DNA from: Pollutimonas bauzanensis
GTDB lineage: Bacteria; Pseudomonadota; Gammaproteobacteria; Burkholderiales; Burkholderiaceae_B
Direction: 5' to 3'
Length of the DNA stretch: 64,000 nt
NCBI RefSeq assembly: GCF_900129885.1
Contig: NZ_FQXE01000005.1
Coordinates: 147,959 to 211,958, forward strand
Shown: piece after piece, positions 20,107-29,367 of the stretch
How the letters are laid out: each line of letters opens with the position of its first letter
Position numbering within the stretch: the stretch's first letter is position 1
Program-made: the position numbers and the translations under genes
Notes under the pieces: model-generated
What the model was told of the DNA's origin: nothing
The model's input: the letters and a program-made list of their open reading frames with translations, nothing else
The model's database searches: none

Positions 20107-20865
20107 ATGTTCTACAGCTTCAATATCGCCTTGAGCGTCGTCGTCATCGTTTTGCTGATGGTGGTGTTCAACGCCATCAAGATTTTGCGCGAATACCAGC
20201 GCGGGGTCATTTTCACCCTGGGACGCTTCACCAAGGTAAAGGGGCCGGGGCTGATTTTCGTCGTTCCCGTCGTGCAGCAGATGGTGCGCGTGGACTTGCG
20301 CGTGGTGACCATGGACGTGCCCAGCCAGGATGTCATTTCGCGCGACAACGTGTCAGTGAAGGTCAATGCCGTGCTGTATTTCCGGGTGGTGGCGCCCGAC
20401 AAGGCGATCATCCAGGTCGAACGCTACCTGGAAGCGACCAGCCAGCTTGCCCAGACCACCTTGCGCGCGGTGCTGGGCAAGCACGAACTGGACGAAATGC
20501 TGTCCGAACGCGAAAAGCTCAATCTGGACATACAGCAGATCCTCGACGCCCAGACCGACTCCTGGGGCATCAAGGTGACGAATGTCGAAATCAAGCATAT
20601 CGACCTGAATGAAAACATGGTGCGCGCCATCGCCCGCCAGGCGGAGGCCGAGCGCGAGCGCCGCGCCAAGGTCATCCATGCCGAAGGGGAAAAGCAGGCG
20701 GCGCAGGCCTTGATGGAGGCCGCCGAAATACTGGCCGCCCAGCCTTCGGCCATGCAGTTGCGCTATCTGCAGACCCTGACGCAGGTGGCCGGCGACAAAA
20801 GCTCCACGCTGGTTTTCCCGATACCGGTGGATCTGCTGTCATCGCTGATGGGCAAGAAGGGCTGA
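20107..20865 (+). CDS. Slipin (SPFH/stomatin-like protein)
   Basis: 252-residue prokaryotic stomatin. A single N-terminal membrane helix (about 6-24) is followed by the SPFH domain beginning [20 protein letters not shown], and a charged helical region rich in Ala/Glu ([20 protein letters not shown]) that drives oligomer formation. The AAAGGGG ribosome site lies just before ATG 20107. Co-transcribed with nfeD by spacing (14 bases). It scaffolds membrane microdomains; the conserved hydrophobic C-terminus ([13 protein letters not shown]) is where the NfeD protease is expected to cut. Confidence 0.9.
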   Translation: MFYSFNIALSVVVIVLLMVVFNAIKILREYQRGVIFTLGRFTKVKGPGLIFVVPVVQQMVRVDLRVVTMDVPSQDVISRDNVSVKVNAVLYFRVVAPDKAIIQVERYLEATSQLAQTTLRAVLGKHELDEMLSEREKLNLDIQQILDAQTDSWGIKVTNVEIKHIDLNENMVRAIARQAEAERERRAKVIHAEGEKQAAQALMEAAEILAAQPSAMQLRYLQTLTQVAGDKSSTLVFPIPVDLLSSLMGKKG

Positions 20866-20927
20866 GCGCAATACGGAGTACTCTAGAACGTTATGGCTTA
20901 GCTTTAAGCTTCTTTTGGAGAGACGCG

Positions 20928-21950
20928 ATGCAGATAGGGATGGTGGGTTTGGGCCGCATGGGCAGCAATATGGTGCAGCGCCTGCTGCAGAATGGCCAGG
21001 ACTGCGTGGTGTACGACAGCCACGCCGATGCGGCCAGGCCGCTGTCCGGGCTTGGCGCCACAGCCTGCGCGACGCTCGAAGACTTCGTGGCCGCGCTGTC
21101 CCTGCCGCGCGCCATCTGGCTGATGGTGCCGGCGGCCGTGGTCGACAAGGTGCTCGGCCAGCTGGCGCCGCTGCTGCAGGAGGGCGATATCGTGATCGAC
21201 GGCGGGAATTCGTCCTACCATGACGATATCCGCCGCGCGGCGCAGTTGGCGCCGCAAGGCATACACTACCTCGATGTCGGCACCAGCGGCGGGGTGGCGG
21301 GGCTGGACCGCGGCTATTGCCTGATGATAGGCGGCGAAGCCGGCACATTCCAGCGCCTGGAGCCTGTGTTCGCCGCCCTGGCCCCGGGCGCCGGCAGCGT
21401 CTCCGCGACGTCAGGCCGCAAGCCGACGACTGCCGACCAGGGCTATCTGCACTGCGGTCCGCATGGCGCCGGCCATTTCGTCAAAATGGTGCACAACGGT
21501 ATCGAATACGGCATCATGGCCGCCTACGCCGAGGGCCTGAATATCCTGCACAAGGCCAATATCGGCAAGCATGAACGCGAGTCCGACGCCGAGACCACGC
21601 CTTTGCGCCATCCGGAACACTATCAATACGACCTGGACCTGCCCGAAATCACCGAATTGTGGCGGCGCGGCAGCGTCATCGGCTCATGGCTGCTCGACCT
21701 CACCGCCGGGGCGCTGCAAGGCAATCCGGCGCTGGCCGACTATGCCGGCCGCGTATCGGATTCGGGCGAGGGGCGCTGGGCGCTGGCGGCGGCTGTCGAC
21801 CAGGGCGTGCCGACCCCTGTTTTGAGCGCCGCGCTGTTCTCGCGTTTCGAGTCGCGCGGCAACGCCGATTATGCGAACCGCGTACTGTCGGCCATGAGGC
21901 ACCAGTTCGGCGGCCATGTCGAAAAACCCGAAGGAGGGCCTCTGGCATGA
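20928..21950 (+). CDS. gnd: 6-phosphogluconate dehydrogenase, decarboxylating (short type)
   Basis: Oxidative decarboxylation of 6-phosphogluconate to ribulose 5-phosphate in the pentose phosphate pathway. 340 residues, the short (YqeC/GndA-like) class rather than the ~470-residue E. coli type; this class often prefers NAD+. Cofactor fold MVGLGRMG (5-12), [10 protein letters not shown], substrate site [19 protein letters not shown] and [19 protein letters not shown] are intact. Overlaps zwf by four bases (ATGA), so both oxidative pathway dehydrogenases are translationally coupled. No pgl gene is adjacent. Confidence 0.93.
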   Translation: MQIGMVGLGRMGSNMVQRLLQNGQDCVVYDSHADAARPLSGLGATACATLEDFVAALSLPRAIWLMVPAAVVDKVLGQLAPLLQEGDIVIDGGNSSYHDDIRRAAQLAPQGIHYLDVGTSGGVAGLDRGYCLMIGGEAGTFQRLEPVFAALAPGAGSVSATSGRKPTTADQGYLHCGPHGAGHFVKMVHNGIEYGIMAAYAEGLNILHKANIGKHERESDAETTPLRHPEHYQYDLDLPEITELWRRGSVIGSWLLDLTAGALQGNPALADYAGRVSDSGEGRWALAAAVDQGVPTPVLSAALFSRFESRGNADYANRVLSAMRHQFGGHVEKPEGGPLA

Positions 21951-23347
21951 ACCCGGCCATTGGCGCGCCCATGGCTTCGGATGCTTTGGTGCTGTTCGGC
22001 ATGACGGGCGACCTGGCCCAGAAGAAGATATTCCCGGCGCTGTATGCCATGGCAAGGAAGGGGATGCTCAAGACGCCGGTGGTGGGCGTGGCCTCCTCGG
22101 CGATGAGCGGGGCGCAATTGCGCGAGCGCATCGAGCGCAGCATCCGGCTATCCGGGCAGGCCGACGATGCCCCCGCTCTGGAGCGCCTGCTGGCCCTGGT
22201 CCAGTATGTCAGCGGCGATTACAACGACCCCGGCACTTTCGCCAGGCTCAAGCAGGCCCTGGGCCCGGCGCTGCGCCCGGCCCATTATCTTGCCATTCCG
22301 CCCTCGCTGTTCGCGACTGTCATCAAGGGCCTGGCCGCGGCCGGCCTGGCGGCGGATGCGCGCGTCATCGTCGAAAAGCCCTTCGGGCGCGACCTGGCTT
22401 CGGCGCAGCAGCTCAACCAGGTGGCTTGTTCGGTTTTCCCCGAGGACGCGATTTTCCGGATCGATCACTTCCTGGGCAAAGAAGCGATCATGAACATTCT
22501 TTATTTCCGCTTTGCCAATTCCTTTCTCGAGCCCATCTGGAACCGCGACCACGTGGAGAGTGTGCAGATCACGCTTTCCGAGACTTTCGGCATAGAGAAC
22601 CGGGGGGCTTTCTACGAAAGCGCGGGTTGCCTGCGCGACGTCGTCCAGAACCATCTGTTCCAGGTGGTGGCCCTGCTGGCCATGGAGCCTCCGGCTTACC
22701 GCGGCTATGCCGCCGTGCATTCGGAAAAGGCCAAAGTGTTCCAGGCCATGCGGCCGCTGCGGGCCGAGGACCTCGTCAGGGGGCAGTACCAGGGCTATCG
22801 CCAGGAGCCGCACGTCGACAGCGGCTCGGATGTGGAAACCTATTGCGCCTTGCGCCTGTTCATCGATTCCTGGCGCTGGTCGGGCGTGCCGTGGTTCCTG
22901 CGCTCGGGCAAGTGTCTTGCCGAAAACGCCGTCGAAGTGCTGGTGCAGTTGAAGGCGCCGCCGCAACAACTGTTTGCCGATTCGCAGCCGGCCGACGGGC
23001 GCGCCAACTATATTCGTTTTCGCCTGTCGCCCAGCTCGGCGGTGGCGCTGGCGGCCCGGGTCAAGCGGGCGGGCAAGGAGTTCGTCGGCGAGCAGCGCGA
23101 ATTGTATTTGCTGGACGCCGATGCCTTCGAGGAAATGCCATACGAACGCCTGCTGGCCGACGCGATGGCGGGCGACCGGGCCTTGTTCACCAGCGAGAAA
23201 GCGATAGAGGCGGCCTGGACGGCGCTGGAGCCGGTGCTCGGCGAGCATCACCCGGCCCTGCCTTATGCCCGGGGCAGCTGGGGCCCCGTGGAGGCGGATG
23301 CGCTGATTGCCGATTACGGCGGCTGGCACGACCCGGCCCGGGCCTAG
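21947..23347 (+). CDS. zwf: Glucose-6-phosphate 1-dehydrogenase
   Basis: First enzyme of the oxidative pentose phosphate pathway, glucose 6-phosphate to 6-phosphogluconolactone with NAD(P)+. 466 residues from the ATGA start; the frame is open upstream inside gnd but homology begins near [20 protein letters not shown]. The active-site signature RIDHFLGKE lies at about 171-179. Coupled to gnd. The gene runs into a bidirectional terminator shared with the convergent usp gene. Confidence 0.95.
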   Translation: MNPAIGAPMASDALVLFGMTGDLAQKKIFPALYAMARKGMLKTPVVGVASSAMSGAQLRERIERSIRLSGQADDAPALERLLALVQYVSGDYNDPGTFARLKQALGPALRPAHYLAIPPSLFATVIKGLAAAGLAADARVIVEKPFGRDLASAQQLNQVACSVFPEDAIFRIDHFLGKEAIMNILYFRFANSFLEPIWNRDHVESVQITLSETFGIENRGAFYESAGCLRDVVQNHLFQVVALLAMEPPAYRGYAAVHSEKAKVFQAMRPLRAEDLVRGQYQGYRQEPHVDSGSDVETYCALRLFIDSWRWSGVPWFLRSGKCLAENAVEVLVQLKAPPQQLFADSQPADGRANYIRFRLSPSSAVALAARVKRAGKEFVGEQRELYLLDADAFEEMPYERLLADAMAGDRALFTSEKAIEAAWTALEPVLGEHHPALPYARGSWGPVEADALIADYGGWHDPARA

Positions 23348-23352
23348 AAATT

Positions 23353-23379
23353 GCCGCGATGGCCGCGGGCCATTGCGGC
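23353..23379. terminator. Bidirectional terminator-like hairpin between zwf and usp
   Basis: Twelve-bp inverted repeat GCCGCGATGGCC / GGCCATTGCGGC (one G-T pair) with a GCG loop, in the 40-base space between convergent stop codons. On the minus side it is followed by AATTTC; the plus side has GTTGATGTTT. Position and strength support termination in both directions. Confidence 0.6.
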
Positions 23380-23387
23380 GTTGATGT

Positions 23388-23813
23388 TTACTTGATGAGC
23401 GCCACCGGTATGTCGACCAGGCCCAGCACCTTGGTGGTTACCGAGCCCAGCACAAAGCCGGCCACCGCGCCCAGCCCCCGGGTGCCCATGATGATCATGT
23501 CGCACTCTTTCTTCTTGGCGTAATCGGCGATGGTCTGGGCCACGGGACCCACGGCGATTTCTTCCGTATAGGCGATGCCGGCTTCGTCCAGTATGGCCTT
23601 GGCGGGGAGCAGGGCGTTGCGGCCTTCGTCCTGGTAGTAGTCGTTGATGGCTTCGACGGAAAAGAAGCGCTTGACGTTGCCCGAAACGATGGGAGGATGT
23701 ACGGTGAGCAGGTGCAGGGTGGCACCGCCGAATTCATTGACAGCCTTGATGGCGGCTCGGACTGCGCGGCTGGAGGATTCGGATCCGTCTACCGGTACAA
23801 GTATGGTTCTCAT
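23388..23813 (-). CDS. Universal stress protein (UspA family)
   Basis: 141-residue single-domain Usp from the start MRTILVPVDGSESSSRAVRAAI. The ATP-binding UspA type motif is visible as MGTRGLGAVAGFVLGSVTTKV (G2xG9GS/T pattern) near the C-terminus. The frame is open up to 23912, but this start has a GAGG upstream and fits the family. A near-perfect FNR/Anr box lies about 98-111 bases upstream with a plausible -10 element, arranged as a class II anaerobic promoter. Likely role: survival under oxygen limitation, as known for Anr-controlled Usp proteins of Pseudomonas. Confidence 0.92.
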   Translation of the reverse strand: MRTILVPVDGSESSSRAVRAAIKAVNEFGGATLHLLTVHPPIVSGNVKRFFSVEAINDYYQDEGRNALLPAKAILDEAGIAYTEEIAVGPVAQTIADYAKKKECDMIIMGTRGLGAVAGFVLGSVTTKVLGLVDIPVALIK

Positions 23814-23910
23814 GGGGGCCTCGTGAAGGTTGCCTGCAAAAATCACCTGTCCGCACGGGTGGCGTAACAGGGGCAGCTGCTTTATATTAGAAGACAGAGT
23901 AAACGGCGTC

Positions 23911-23924
23911 ATGATTTAAATCAA
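23911..23924 (-). promoter_or_regulatory. FNR/Anr box of the usp promoter
   Basis: Minus-strand reading TTGATTTAAATCAT matches the FNR consensus TTGAT-N4-ATCAA at 9 of 10 positions. A TAATAT hexamer at 23889-23884 would place the transcription start near 23877, so the box is centred about 41 bases upstream: the class II activation geometry. The box could also affect the divergent GH15 gene (start 24033). Confidence 0.75.
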
Positions 23925-24032
23925 GAATTGTGCTGCCTTTGCTCGCCAGTCTGGATGCCCTGCCGCGCAGGGCGCGATTTTTTTACCGCCGGGCCGCACC
24001 GAGGCAAAAACGCCCCTCGGCCGCTTTTATGG

Positions 24033-25859
24033 ATGACTATGACAGCCAGGATCGAAGATTACGCCTTGCTTGGAAATTGCCGAACAGCCGCGCTGGTGTC
24101 CAATGAGGGCTCTATCGACTGGCTGTGTTTTCCGCGTTTCGACTCGGGAGCGTGCTTTGCCGCCATGCTCGGGACGCCGGAAAACGGCCGCTGGAAAATG
24201 GCGCCGTCCGGGCCGGCGCGGAACATCCGGCGCAGCTACCGGGACGGCACGCTGATACTCGAAACCACGTTCACGACCGACGAGGGTGTGGCCACGCTTA
24301 TCGACTTCATGCCCTCCACCTTCACGCATTCCAGCCTGGTGCGCATTGTGGTGGGGGTGAAAGGCACGGTCCATTTCGACATGGACTTGCTCATCCGCTT
24401 TGATTACGGCCGGACCATCCCCTGGGTGGAGACCCATTCCACCCAGACGCTGACCGCCGTGGCCGGGCCCGAACTGCTGGTGCTGCGCTGCGCCGTGCCC
24501 CTGGAGGGGCAGGGCACGCGCACCTGCTCCAGTTTCACCATTGCCGAGGGCGAGCGGCAGGTCTTCACGCTGTCGCACCAGCCCTCGCACGAGCCGGTGT
24601 CCGAGCCCTTCGACGCCGAAGCCGCCCTGGCGGAAACCGAATACTTCTGGCACGAGTTTTCCTGCCGCTGCCCCGACGTCGGCCCGTGGACGGGCCTGGT
24701 GAAAAGGTCGCTGCTGACGCTCAAGGCGCTGACCTATCTGCCCACCGGCGGCATCGTCGCGGCGGCCACCACCTCATTGCCCGAGAAGCTGGGCGGGCAG
24801 CGCAATTGGGACTACCGCTACTGCTGGCTGCGCGATGCCACCATGACGCTGCTGGCTTTCATGAGCCTGGGTTACTTCGAGGAGGCGCGGGCCTGGCGCG
24901 ACTGGCTGACGCGGTCCGTGGCCGGCAACCCCGATCAAATGCAGATCATGTACGGCCTGGGCGGGGAACGGCGCCTGCCCGAATACGAACTGCCATGGCT
25001 CAGCGGCTACGAAGGTTCGCAGCCCGTGCGCATAGGCAACGCGGCGGCCACCCAGACTCAGCTGGACGTGTTCGGCGAGGTGGCCGACGCCATGGCGCAG
25101 GCCATCGAGGGGCATCTGCCGCCGCATCCGCGCATCGAAGCGATTGCCGAGGTGATCGTGCCGTTCCTGGAAAAGGCCTGGCGCGAGCCCGACGAAGGCA
25201 TCTGGGAAATCCGCGCGGAAAAGCAGCATTTCACCCATTCCAAAGTCATGGCCTGGGTGGCCTTCGACCGGATTGCCATCGTGGCCGGCGCCATGAAGAA
25301 TGGGCGCGAGTTTTCGGACAATTGCCGGCGCATCGCCGATGAAATCCATGCGGAAGTCTGCAGCAAGGCCTATGATCCCGCCCTGGGCAGTTTCGTGCAG
25401 CATTACGGCTCCACCGGCGTGGATGCCAGCCTCCTGCAAATCGCCCTGACGGGCTTTCTGCCGCCCGACGACCCCCGCGTGCTCGGCACCATCTCCGCCA
25501 TTGAAAAGCGCCTGATGCGCGACGGCCTGCTATTGCGCTACGACAGCGAAGCGCAAGTGGATGGCTTGCCGCCGGGCGAAGGCACTTTCCTTGTATGTTC
25601 TTTCTGGCTTGCCGACGTGTACGTGCTGCTCGGGCGCGACGACGATGCCCACGCCCTGTTCGAACGCCTGGCGGGATTGTGCAACGATGTCGGCCTGCTG
25701 GCCGAGCAATACGACCCGCGGGAGCGCCGCATGCTCGGGAATTTCCCGCAAGCGTTCAGCCATGTGGGGATCATCAATACGGCGCTCAACTTGCACCGCG
25801 TCCAGGCGCCGGCGCAGAAGCGCGCGCATCCGGAGCCGGCCAGCGAGGCCAGCCTATGA
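24033..25859 (+). CDS. Glycoside hydrolase family 15 protein (glucoamylase/trehalase type)
   Basis: GH15 enzyme, 608 residues, with an N-terminal beta-sandwich (about 1-250, starting MTMTARIEDYALLGNCRTAA) and an (alpha/alpha)6 barrel. Family segments are QRNWDYRYCWLRDATMTL, the acidic DEGIWEIR (Glu388-Glu392 region) and LLAEQYDP with Glu558, where the catalytic acid and base are expected. Some bacterial members hydrolyse trehalose, others alpha-1,4/1,6-glucans, so the substrate is open. No signal peptide. Start is uncertain between 24033 and 24039; no strong ribosome site. The stop overlaps the acylphosphatase start (ATGA). Confidence 0.88.
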   Translation: MTMTARIEDYALLGNCRTAALVSNEGSIDWLCFPRFDSGACFAAMLGTPENGRWKMAPSGPARNIRRSYRDGTLILETTFTTDEGVATLIDFMPSTFTHSSLVRIVVGVKGTVHFDMDLLIRFDYGRTIPWVETHSTQTLTAVAGPELLVLRCAVPLEGQGTRTCSSFTIAEGERQVFTLSHQPSHEPVSEPFDAEAALAETEYFWHEFSCRCPDVGPWTGLVKRSLLTLKALTYLPTGGIVAAATTSLPEKLGGQRNWDYRYCWLRDATMTLLAFMSLGYFEEARAWRDWLTRSVAGNPDQMQIMYGLGGERRLPEYELPWLSGYEGSQPVRIGNAAATQTQLDVFGEVADAMAQAIEGHLPPHPRIEAIAEVIVPFLEKAWREPDEGIWEIRAEKQHFTHSKVMAWVAFDRIAIVAGAMKNGREFSDNCRRIADEIHAEVCSKAYDPALGSFVQHYGSTGVDASLLQIALTGFLPPDDPRVLGTISAIEKRLMRDGLLLRYDSEAQVDGLPPGEGTFLVCSFWLADVYVLLGRDDDAHALFERLAGLCNDVGLLAEQYDPRERRMLGNFPQAFSHVGIINTALNLHRVQAPAQKRAHPEPASEASL

Positions 25860-26152
25860 AGAAGCTTGCCCGCGACAACCGCGTCGAAACCCTCGCCGTG
25901 CAGATCACCGGCCGGGTGCAGGGTGTGGGCTTTCGCGTTGCCACCGTGCGCCACGCCCACATGATGGGCATCACGGGCTGGGTGCGCAATGCCGGCGACG
26001 GCTCGGTCGAGGCATTGCTGCAAGGCCCGCACGACCAGATAGACCGCATGCTGTCATGGCTGCACGTTGGGCCGCCAGGCGCGCGCGTTCGCGAAGTCAA
26101 CAGCCGCGAGGAACTGACCGAGCGCCGTTTCGACCGCTTCGAGCAGATCTGA
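25856..26152 (+). CDS. acyP: Acylphosphatase
   Basis: Small enzyme hydrolysing carboxyl-phosphate bonds such as acetyl phosphate or 1,3-bisphosphoglycerate. 98 residues. The signature GRVQGVGFR places the phosphate-binding Arg27 and the second motif GWVRNAGDGSVEA the catalytic Asn45. Starts by ATGA overlap with the GH15 gene, an uncommon partnership, and ends 28 bases before the convergent FMN reductase stop. Acetyl phosphate made by the phosphoketolase encoded at 36-38 kb is a possible substrate (inference). Confidence 0.92.
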   Translation: MKKLARDNRVETLAVQITGRVQGVGFRVATVRHAHMMGITGWVRNAGDGSVEALLQGPHDQIDRMLSWLHVGPPGARVREVNSREELTERRFDRFEQI

Positions 26153-26180
26153 CCATGCCCCGGTGCGGGCGCCGGCCTGT

Positions 26181-26729
26181 TCAGGCGTGCTTTTTGACCC
26201 AGGCCACGTAGCGGTCCATCCAGCCCTGCAGAAATTCCTTGCTGCCAGCGCCGATATCGCCGCTGTCGTCGAACAGGCCCTCCTTGACGTGGATGAAGGC
26301 TTCGGGCTGGCCCAGGGTGGGGACGTCCAGATAGGCAAGGATATTGCGCAAATGCTGTTGCGCCAGGGCGGTGCCCACGGCGCCTATCGATGCGCCTATG
26401 ACTCCGGCGGGTTTGCCCGCCCAGGCGCTTTGCCCATAGGGGCGCGAGGCGTTGTCGATGGCGTTTTTCAATACGCCCGGAATGGAGCGGTTGTATTCCG
26501 GGGTGACGAACAGCAGGCCTTGCGAGGCCGAGATTTCGCTTTTGAGCCGCTGCACGGGCGCCGCCTGGTTGGCGTCGTCGTCCTGGTTATAGGGAGGCAA
26601 GTCGCCGATTTCGAGCTGCTTGAATGAAAAATCCTGCGGGCCCAGCCTGGCCAGGGCGTTGGCGAGTTTGCGGTTGAAGGATTCCTTGCGCAGGCTGCCT
26701 ACGATGACTGCGATCTGATATTGGCTCAT
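26181..26729 (-). CDS. NADPH-dependent FMN reductase/quinone reductase (ChrR-like)
   Basis: 182-residue flavodoxin-like protein. IAVIVGSLRKESFNRKLANAL is the FMN phosphate-binding motif of the YieF/ChrR/azoreductase family; VTPEYNRSIPGVLKNAIDNASR and GASIGAVGTALAQQHLR are the other flavin-contacting loops. Members reduce FMN, quinones or chromate and are regarded as antioxidant enzymes. Single gene, 57 bases from cbpM on the same strand; it may be read from the cbpAM transcript. Confidence 0.9.
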   Translation of the reverse strand: MSQYQIAVIVGSLRKESFNRKLANALARLGPQDFSFKQLEIGDLPPYNQDDDANQAAPVQRLKSEISASQGLLFVTPEYNRSIPGVLKNAIDNASRPYGQSAWAGKPAGVIGASIGAVGTALAQQHLRNILAYLDVPTLGQPEAFIHVKEGLFDDSGDIGAGSKEFLQGWMDRYVAWVKKHA

Positions 26730-26786
26730 GGGTGTGCTCCGGTACGGGTTGCGAACAGGCCGGACATGGCCTGCGGTATGAAAGGG

Positions 26787-27122
26787 CTAGTCTCGGCCTT
26801 GGCGGCCGCCCGCGAGCTTGGCGCGCAGTCCGTGCAGCTCGGCCTCGAGCCTGTCGATGCGCCGCAGCAGATTCACCGCCAGGGCCAAGCCTTGCGGGTC
26901 GAGTTCGAAGTCGTCGCGCAATCGGCGCGCGGCCCGCGCCATGACAATGCAGCTTACGGGAAAGAAATAATTGTCCGGATCCTGGTTGGATGGCTCGATG
27001 ACCCCGGCCTCGACCAGGTCGCGCAGATTGTCGTCGCCGAGCCCGGACACCTGCGCCAGATGTTCGAACGAGCAAATGTCGGACGCGTTGAGCCATATGC
27101 TTTCAGTGATATGCACGGTCAT
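26787..27122 (-). CDS. cbpM: Chaperone modulator CbpM
   Basis: 111-residue MerR-HTH-like protein that binds the J domain of CbpA and blocks its co-chaperone action. The N-terminal CSFEHLAQVSGLGDDNLRDLVEAGVIEP and the C-terminal RRLRDDFELDPQGLALAVNLLRRIDRLE with a coiled-coil tail are typical. Start overlaps the cbpA stop (ATGA), giving the standard cbpA-cbpM operon. Confidence 0.93.
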   Translation of the reverse strand: MTVHITESIWLNASDICSFEHLAQVSGLGDDNLRDLVEAGVIEPSNQDPDNYFFPVSCIVMARAARRLRDDFELDPQGLALAVNLLRRIDRLEAELHGLRAKLAGGRQGRD

Positions 27123-28066
27123 GGCGTTGCTCCTGCGTTGAGTTGCGCGCGGGGATTGAAGCTGGATGCGGCGGCGAGCTGCGAAAACAGCTCGCGCTCG
27201 CGGGCGTTCAGGGTCTTGGGCACGGCGATGTGCACGACCGCGTACAGGTCCCCCTGGGCGCCGCTGCCGGCCGGCAGGCCGCGCTTGCCCAGCCGCAGCT
27301 TGCGCCCGGCGACGGTGCCCGGCGGAATCGTCATTTCCACCGGGCCGCCCAGCGTTGGTATCTGGACCGTGGCTCCCAACGCCGCTTCCCAGGGCGCCAG
27401 CGGCAGATCGATGTACAGGTCGTTGCCGCTGACCCGGTAGAATCTGTGCGGCTGGATATTCATGACGATATAAAGATCGCCGGGCTTGCCGCCGCGCAGG
27501 CCGGCGCCGCCCTTCTCGGGCAGGCGCAGGCGCTGGCCGTCCGACGCGCCCTTGGGTATGCGCACCCGGAAGGTTTTGGGAACCCGGTGCAGCAGGCCGT
27601 GGCTGTCGTATTCCGGCACGGATACGGTGATTTCGGTTTCCGCGCCGTTATAGATTTGTTCCAGCGTCACGGAAACCGGGACTTCGTAGTCGGGGCCGCG
27701 CATGGAAGGCTGTGCGCGCCCGCGGCGTTCGGATTGCTGAGCCGCCGCGAATGCCGCCAGCAGGTCGGCCAGATCCACGTCGGCGAAATCGGCCGCGCTT
27801 TCATGGAAATGCTCTTGCCATTGATGCGGCGGGACGAATTCCTCGCCTTGCGGATGGCGGCCGAGTTCGTCATACGCGGCGCGTTTTTCGGGATCTTTCA
27901 AGGTGGCGTAGGCGACGGAGATGTCTTTGAATTTTTCTTCGGCGCCGGTGCCTTTGGAGACATCGGGATGATATTTGTGAGCCAGCTTGCGATAGGCCTT
28001 TTTTATATCGGCCAGCGTCGCATCGCGTTCGACGCCTAGGACTTTATAGTAGTCTATGTATTTCAT
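27119..28066 (-). CDS. cbpA: Curved-DNA-binding protein / DnaJ-class co-chaperone CbpA
   Basis: 315-residue class II J-protein. J domain 1-70 with HPD at 33-35 (KYHPDVSKG); a Gly/Phe-poor linker; then the two beta-barrel substrate domains (VSVTLEQIYNGAETEI, GAGLRGGKPGDLYIVM, VEMTIPPGTVAGRKLRL). No zinc-finger Cys repeats, so CbpA rather than DnaJ. Works with DnaK and binds curved DNA; expressed under starvation in E. coli. Controlled post-translationally by the coupled cbpM product. Confidence 0.94.
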   Translation of the reverse strand: MKYIDYYKVLGVERDATLADIKKAYRKLAHKYHPDVSKGTGAEEKFKDISVAYATLKDPEKRAAYDELGRHPQGEEFVPPHQWQEHFHESAADFADVDLADLLAAFAAAQQSERRGRAQPSMRGPDYEVPVSVTLEQIYNGAETEITVSVPEYDSHGLLHRVPKTFRVRIPKGASDGQRLRLPEKGGAGLRGGKPGDLYIVMNIQPHRFYRVSGNDLYIDLPLAPWEAALGATVQIPTLGGPVEMTIPPGTVAGRKLRLGKRGLPAGSGAQGDLYAVVHIAVPKTLNARERELFSQLAAASSFNPRAQLNAGATP

Positions 28067-28122
28067 CGAGATTTCCGAAAAACCTTAACGGCACACGCAG
28101 GCTAGAGTTTTCACCACCTCGC

Positions 28123-29286
28123 TCATGGTGTCAATACAACTTTCCGGCAGCCGTCGTGCTGTTGATCGAACATGTGGTAGGCCGCGGGCGCCTGCGACAG
28201 CGCCAGGCGGTGTGAAATGATGACATCGGGATGCAGCCTGCCTTCTTCGATGAAACGCAGAAGGTCCGGCAGATAACGCTGCACATGCGTCTGCCCGGTC
28301 TTTATGATAAGCCCTTTTTCGAAAATGTCGCCGAACAGGAAGGCATGGATGAAGCCGGCATAGACGCCGGGCACACTGATGACTCCTCCGCGGCGCACCG
28401 CCGCTATGCACTGGCGCAAGGCTTTGCCGCTGCTGCCTTCGATCTTCAAGGTGGTCAGCACGGTTTCGGCGGGGCTGCCCTTGGCCTCGAAGCCCACCGC
28501 ATCGATCACGGCATCGACGCCGCGGCGGGACGTCTGCGCGATGATCGTCTCGGCGGCGTCATCGCCCTCATCGAAGTTGATCGGAATCACGCCATAGGTG
28601 GCGGCCGCGAATTGCAGACGGTAGTCATGGTGGTCGACCATGTATATCGTTTCCACGCCCAGCATGCGCGCGCAGGCTGCGGCCATCAGGCCGACGGGGC
28701 CGGCGCCGAAGATGGCGAGCGTCGAGCCCGGTCCCACCCCGGCATTGAGCACGGCCTGGTAGCCGGTCGGAAGAATGTCGCTAAGGAAGAGAACGCGTTC
28801 ATCGGCCAGGGAACCCGGCACCTTGAAGGGGCCGACATTGGCCTTGGGCACTCTTACGTATTCAGCCTGGCCGCCCGGCACGCCGCCGTAGAGATGGCTG
28901 TAGCCGAACAGGGCGGCGCCGGAGCGTATGTTTTTCCTGTTCAGGATGGCGCCGCGCCCTTCATTGGTGGTTTCGCAGGCGGCGAACAAATTCAAGGCGC
29001 AGAAATAGCATTGTCCGCAAGCGATCACGAAAGGCACGACAATGCGATCGCCGCGCGCCACGCTGCTGACCTGGGAACCCGCGTCCTCCACCACGCCCAT
29101 GAATTCATGGCCGATGATATCGCCAGCCTGCATCTGCGGAATCTTGCCGCGGTACAAATGGAGGTCCGATCCGCATATCGCGGTGGCGGTGACGCGCAGC
29201 AGGATATCATCGGCCGCTACGAGAACGGGGTCGGCCACTGTCTCCACACGCACGTCCTTGACGCCATGGTAGGTAAGCGCTTTCAT
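28123..29286 (-). CDS. Zinc-dependent alcohol dehydrogenase (formaldehyde dehydrogenase-like)
   Basis: MDR-family oxidoreductase, 387 residues. Catalytic zinc ligands Cys38 (ICGSDLH), His60-Glu61 (IIGHEFMG); structural zinc cysteines 90, 93, 96 and 104 ([15 protein letters not shown]). The Rossmann fold has [12 protein letters not shown]. The long zinc loop and IPTGYQA-like segment resemble glutathione-independent formaldehyde dehydrogenases and threonine/sorbitol dehydrogenase relatives; substrate not assignable. Downstream of a hairpin that separates it from the preceding small secreted protein gene. Confidence 0.86.
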   Translation of the reverse strand: MKALTYHGVKDVRVETVADPVLVAADDILLRVTATAICGSDLHLYRGKIPQMQAGDIIGHEFMGVVEDAGSQVSSVARGDRIVVPFVIACGQCYFCALNLFAACETTNEGRGAILNRKNIRSGAALFGYSHLYGGVPGGQAEYVRVPKANVGPFKVPGSLADERVLFLSDILPTGYQAVLNAGVGPGSTLAIFGAGPVGLMAAACARMLGVETIYMVDHHDYRLQFAAATYGVIPINFDEGDDAAETIIAQTSRRGVDAVIDAVGFEAKGSPAETVLTTLKIEGSSGKALRQCIAAVRRGGVISVPGVYAGFIHAFLFGDIFEKGLIIKTGQTHVQRYLPDLLRFIEEGRLHPDVIISHRLALSQAPAAYHMFDQQHDGCRKVVLTP

Positions 29287-29301
29287 GAAATGCTCCGCAG
29301 A

Positions 29302-29325
29302 AGGCCCGCCGGTTCGGGCGGGCCT
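29302..29325 (-). terminator. Hairpin terminator candidate after the Cys-repeat protein gene
   Basis: Nine-bp perfect inverted repeat AGGCCCGCC / GGCGGGCCT with a six-base loop, 43 bases downstream (minus strand) of the secreted-protein stop and just before the alcohol dehydrogenase start. Only a short T run follows, so efficiency is uncertain. Confidence 0.5.
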
Positions 29326-29367
29326 GTTTAAAGGTCCGATGGGGAACGGGGCGCAGGCCCCGGCGGC

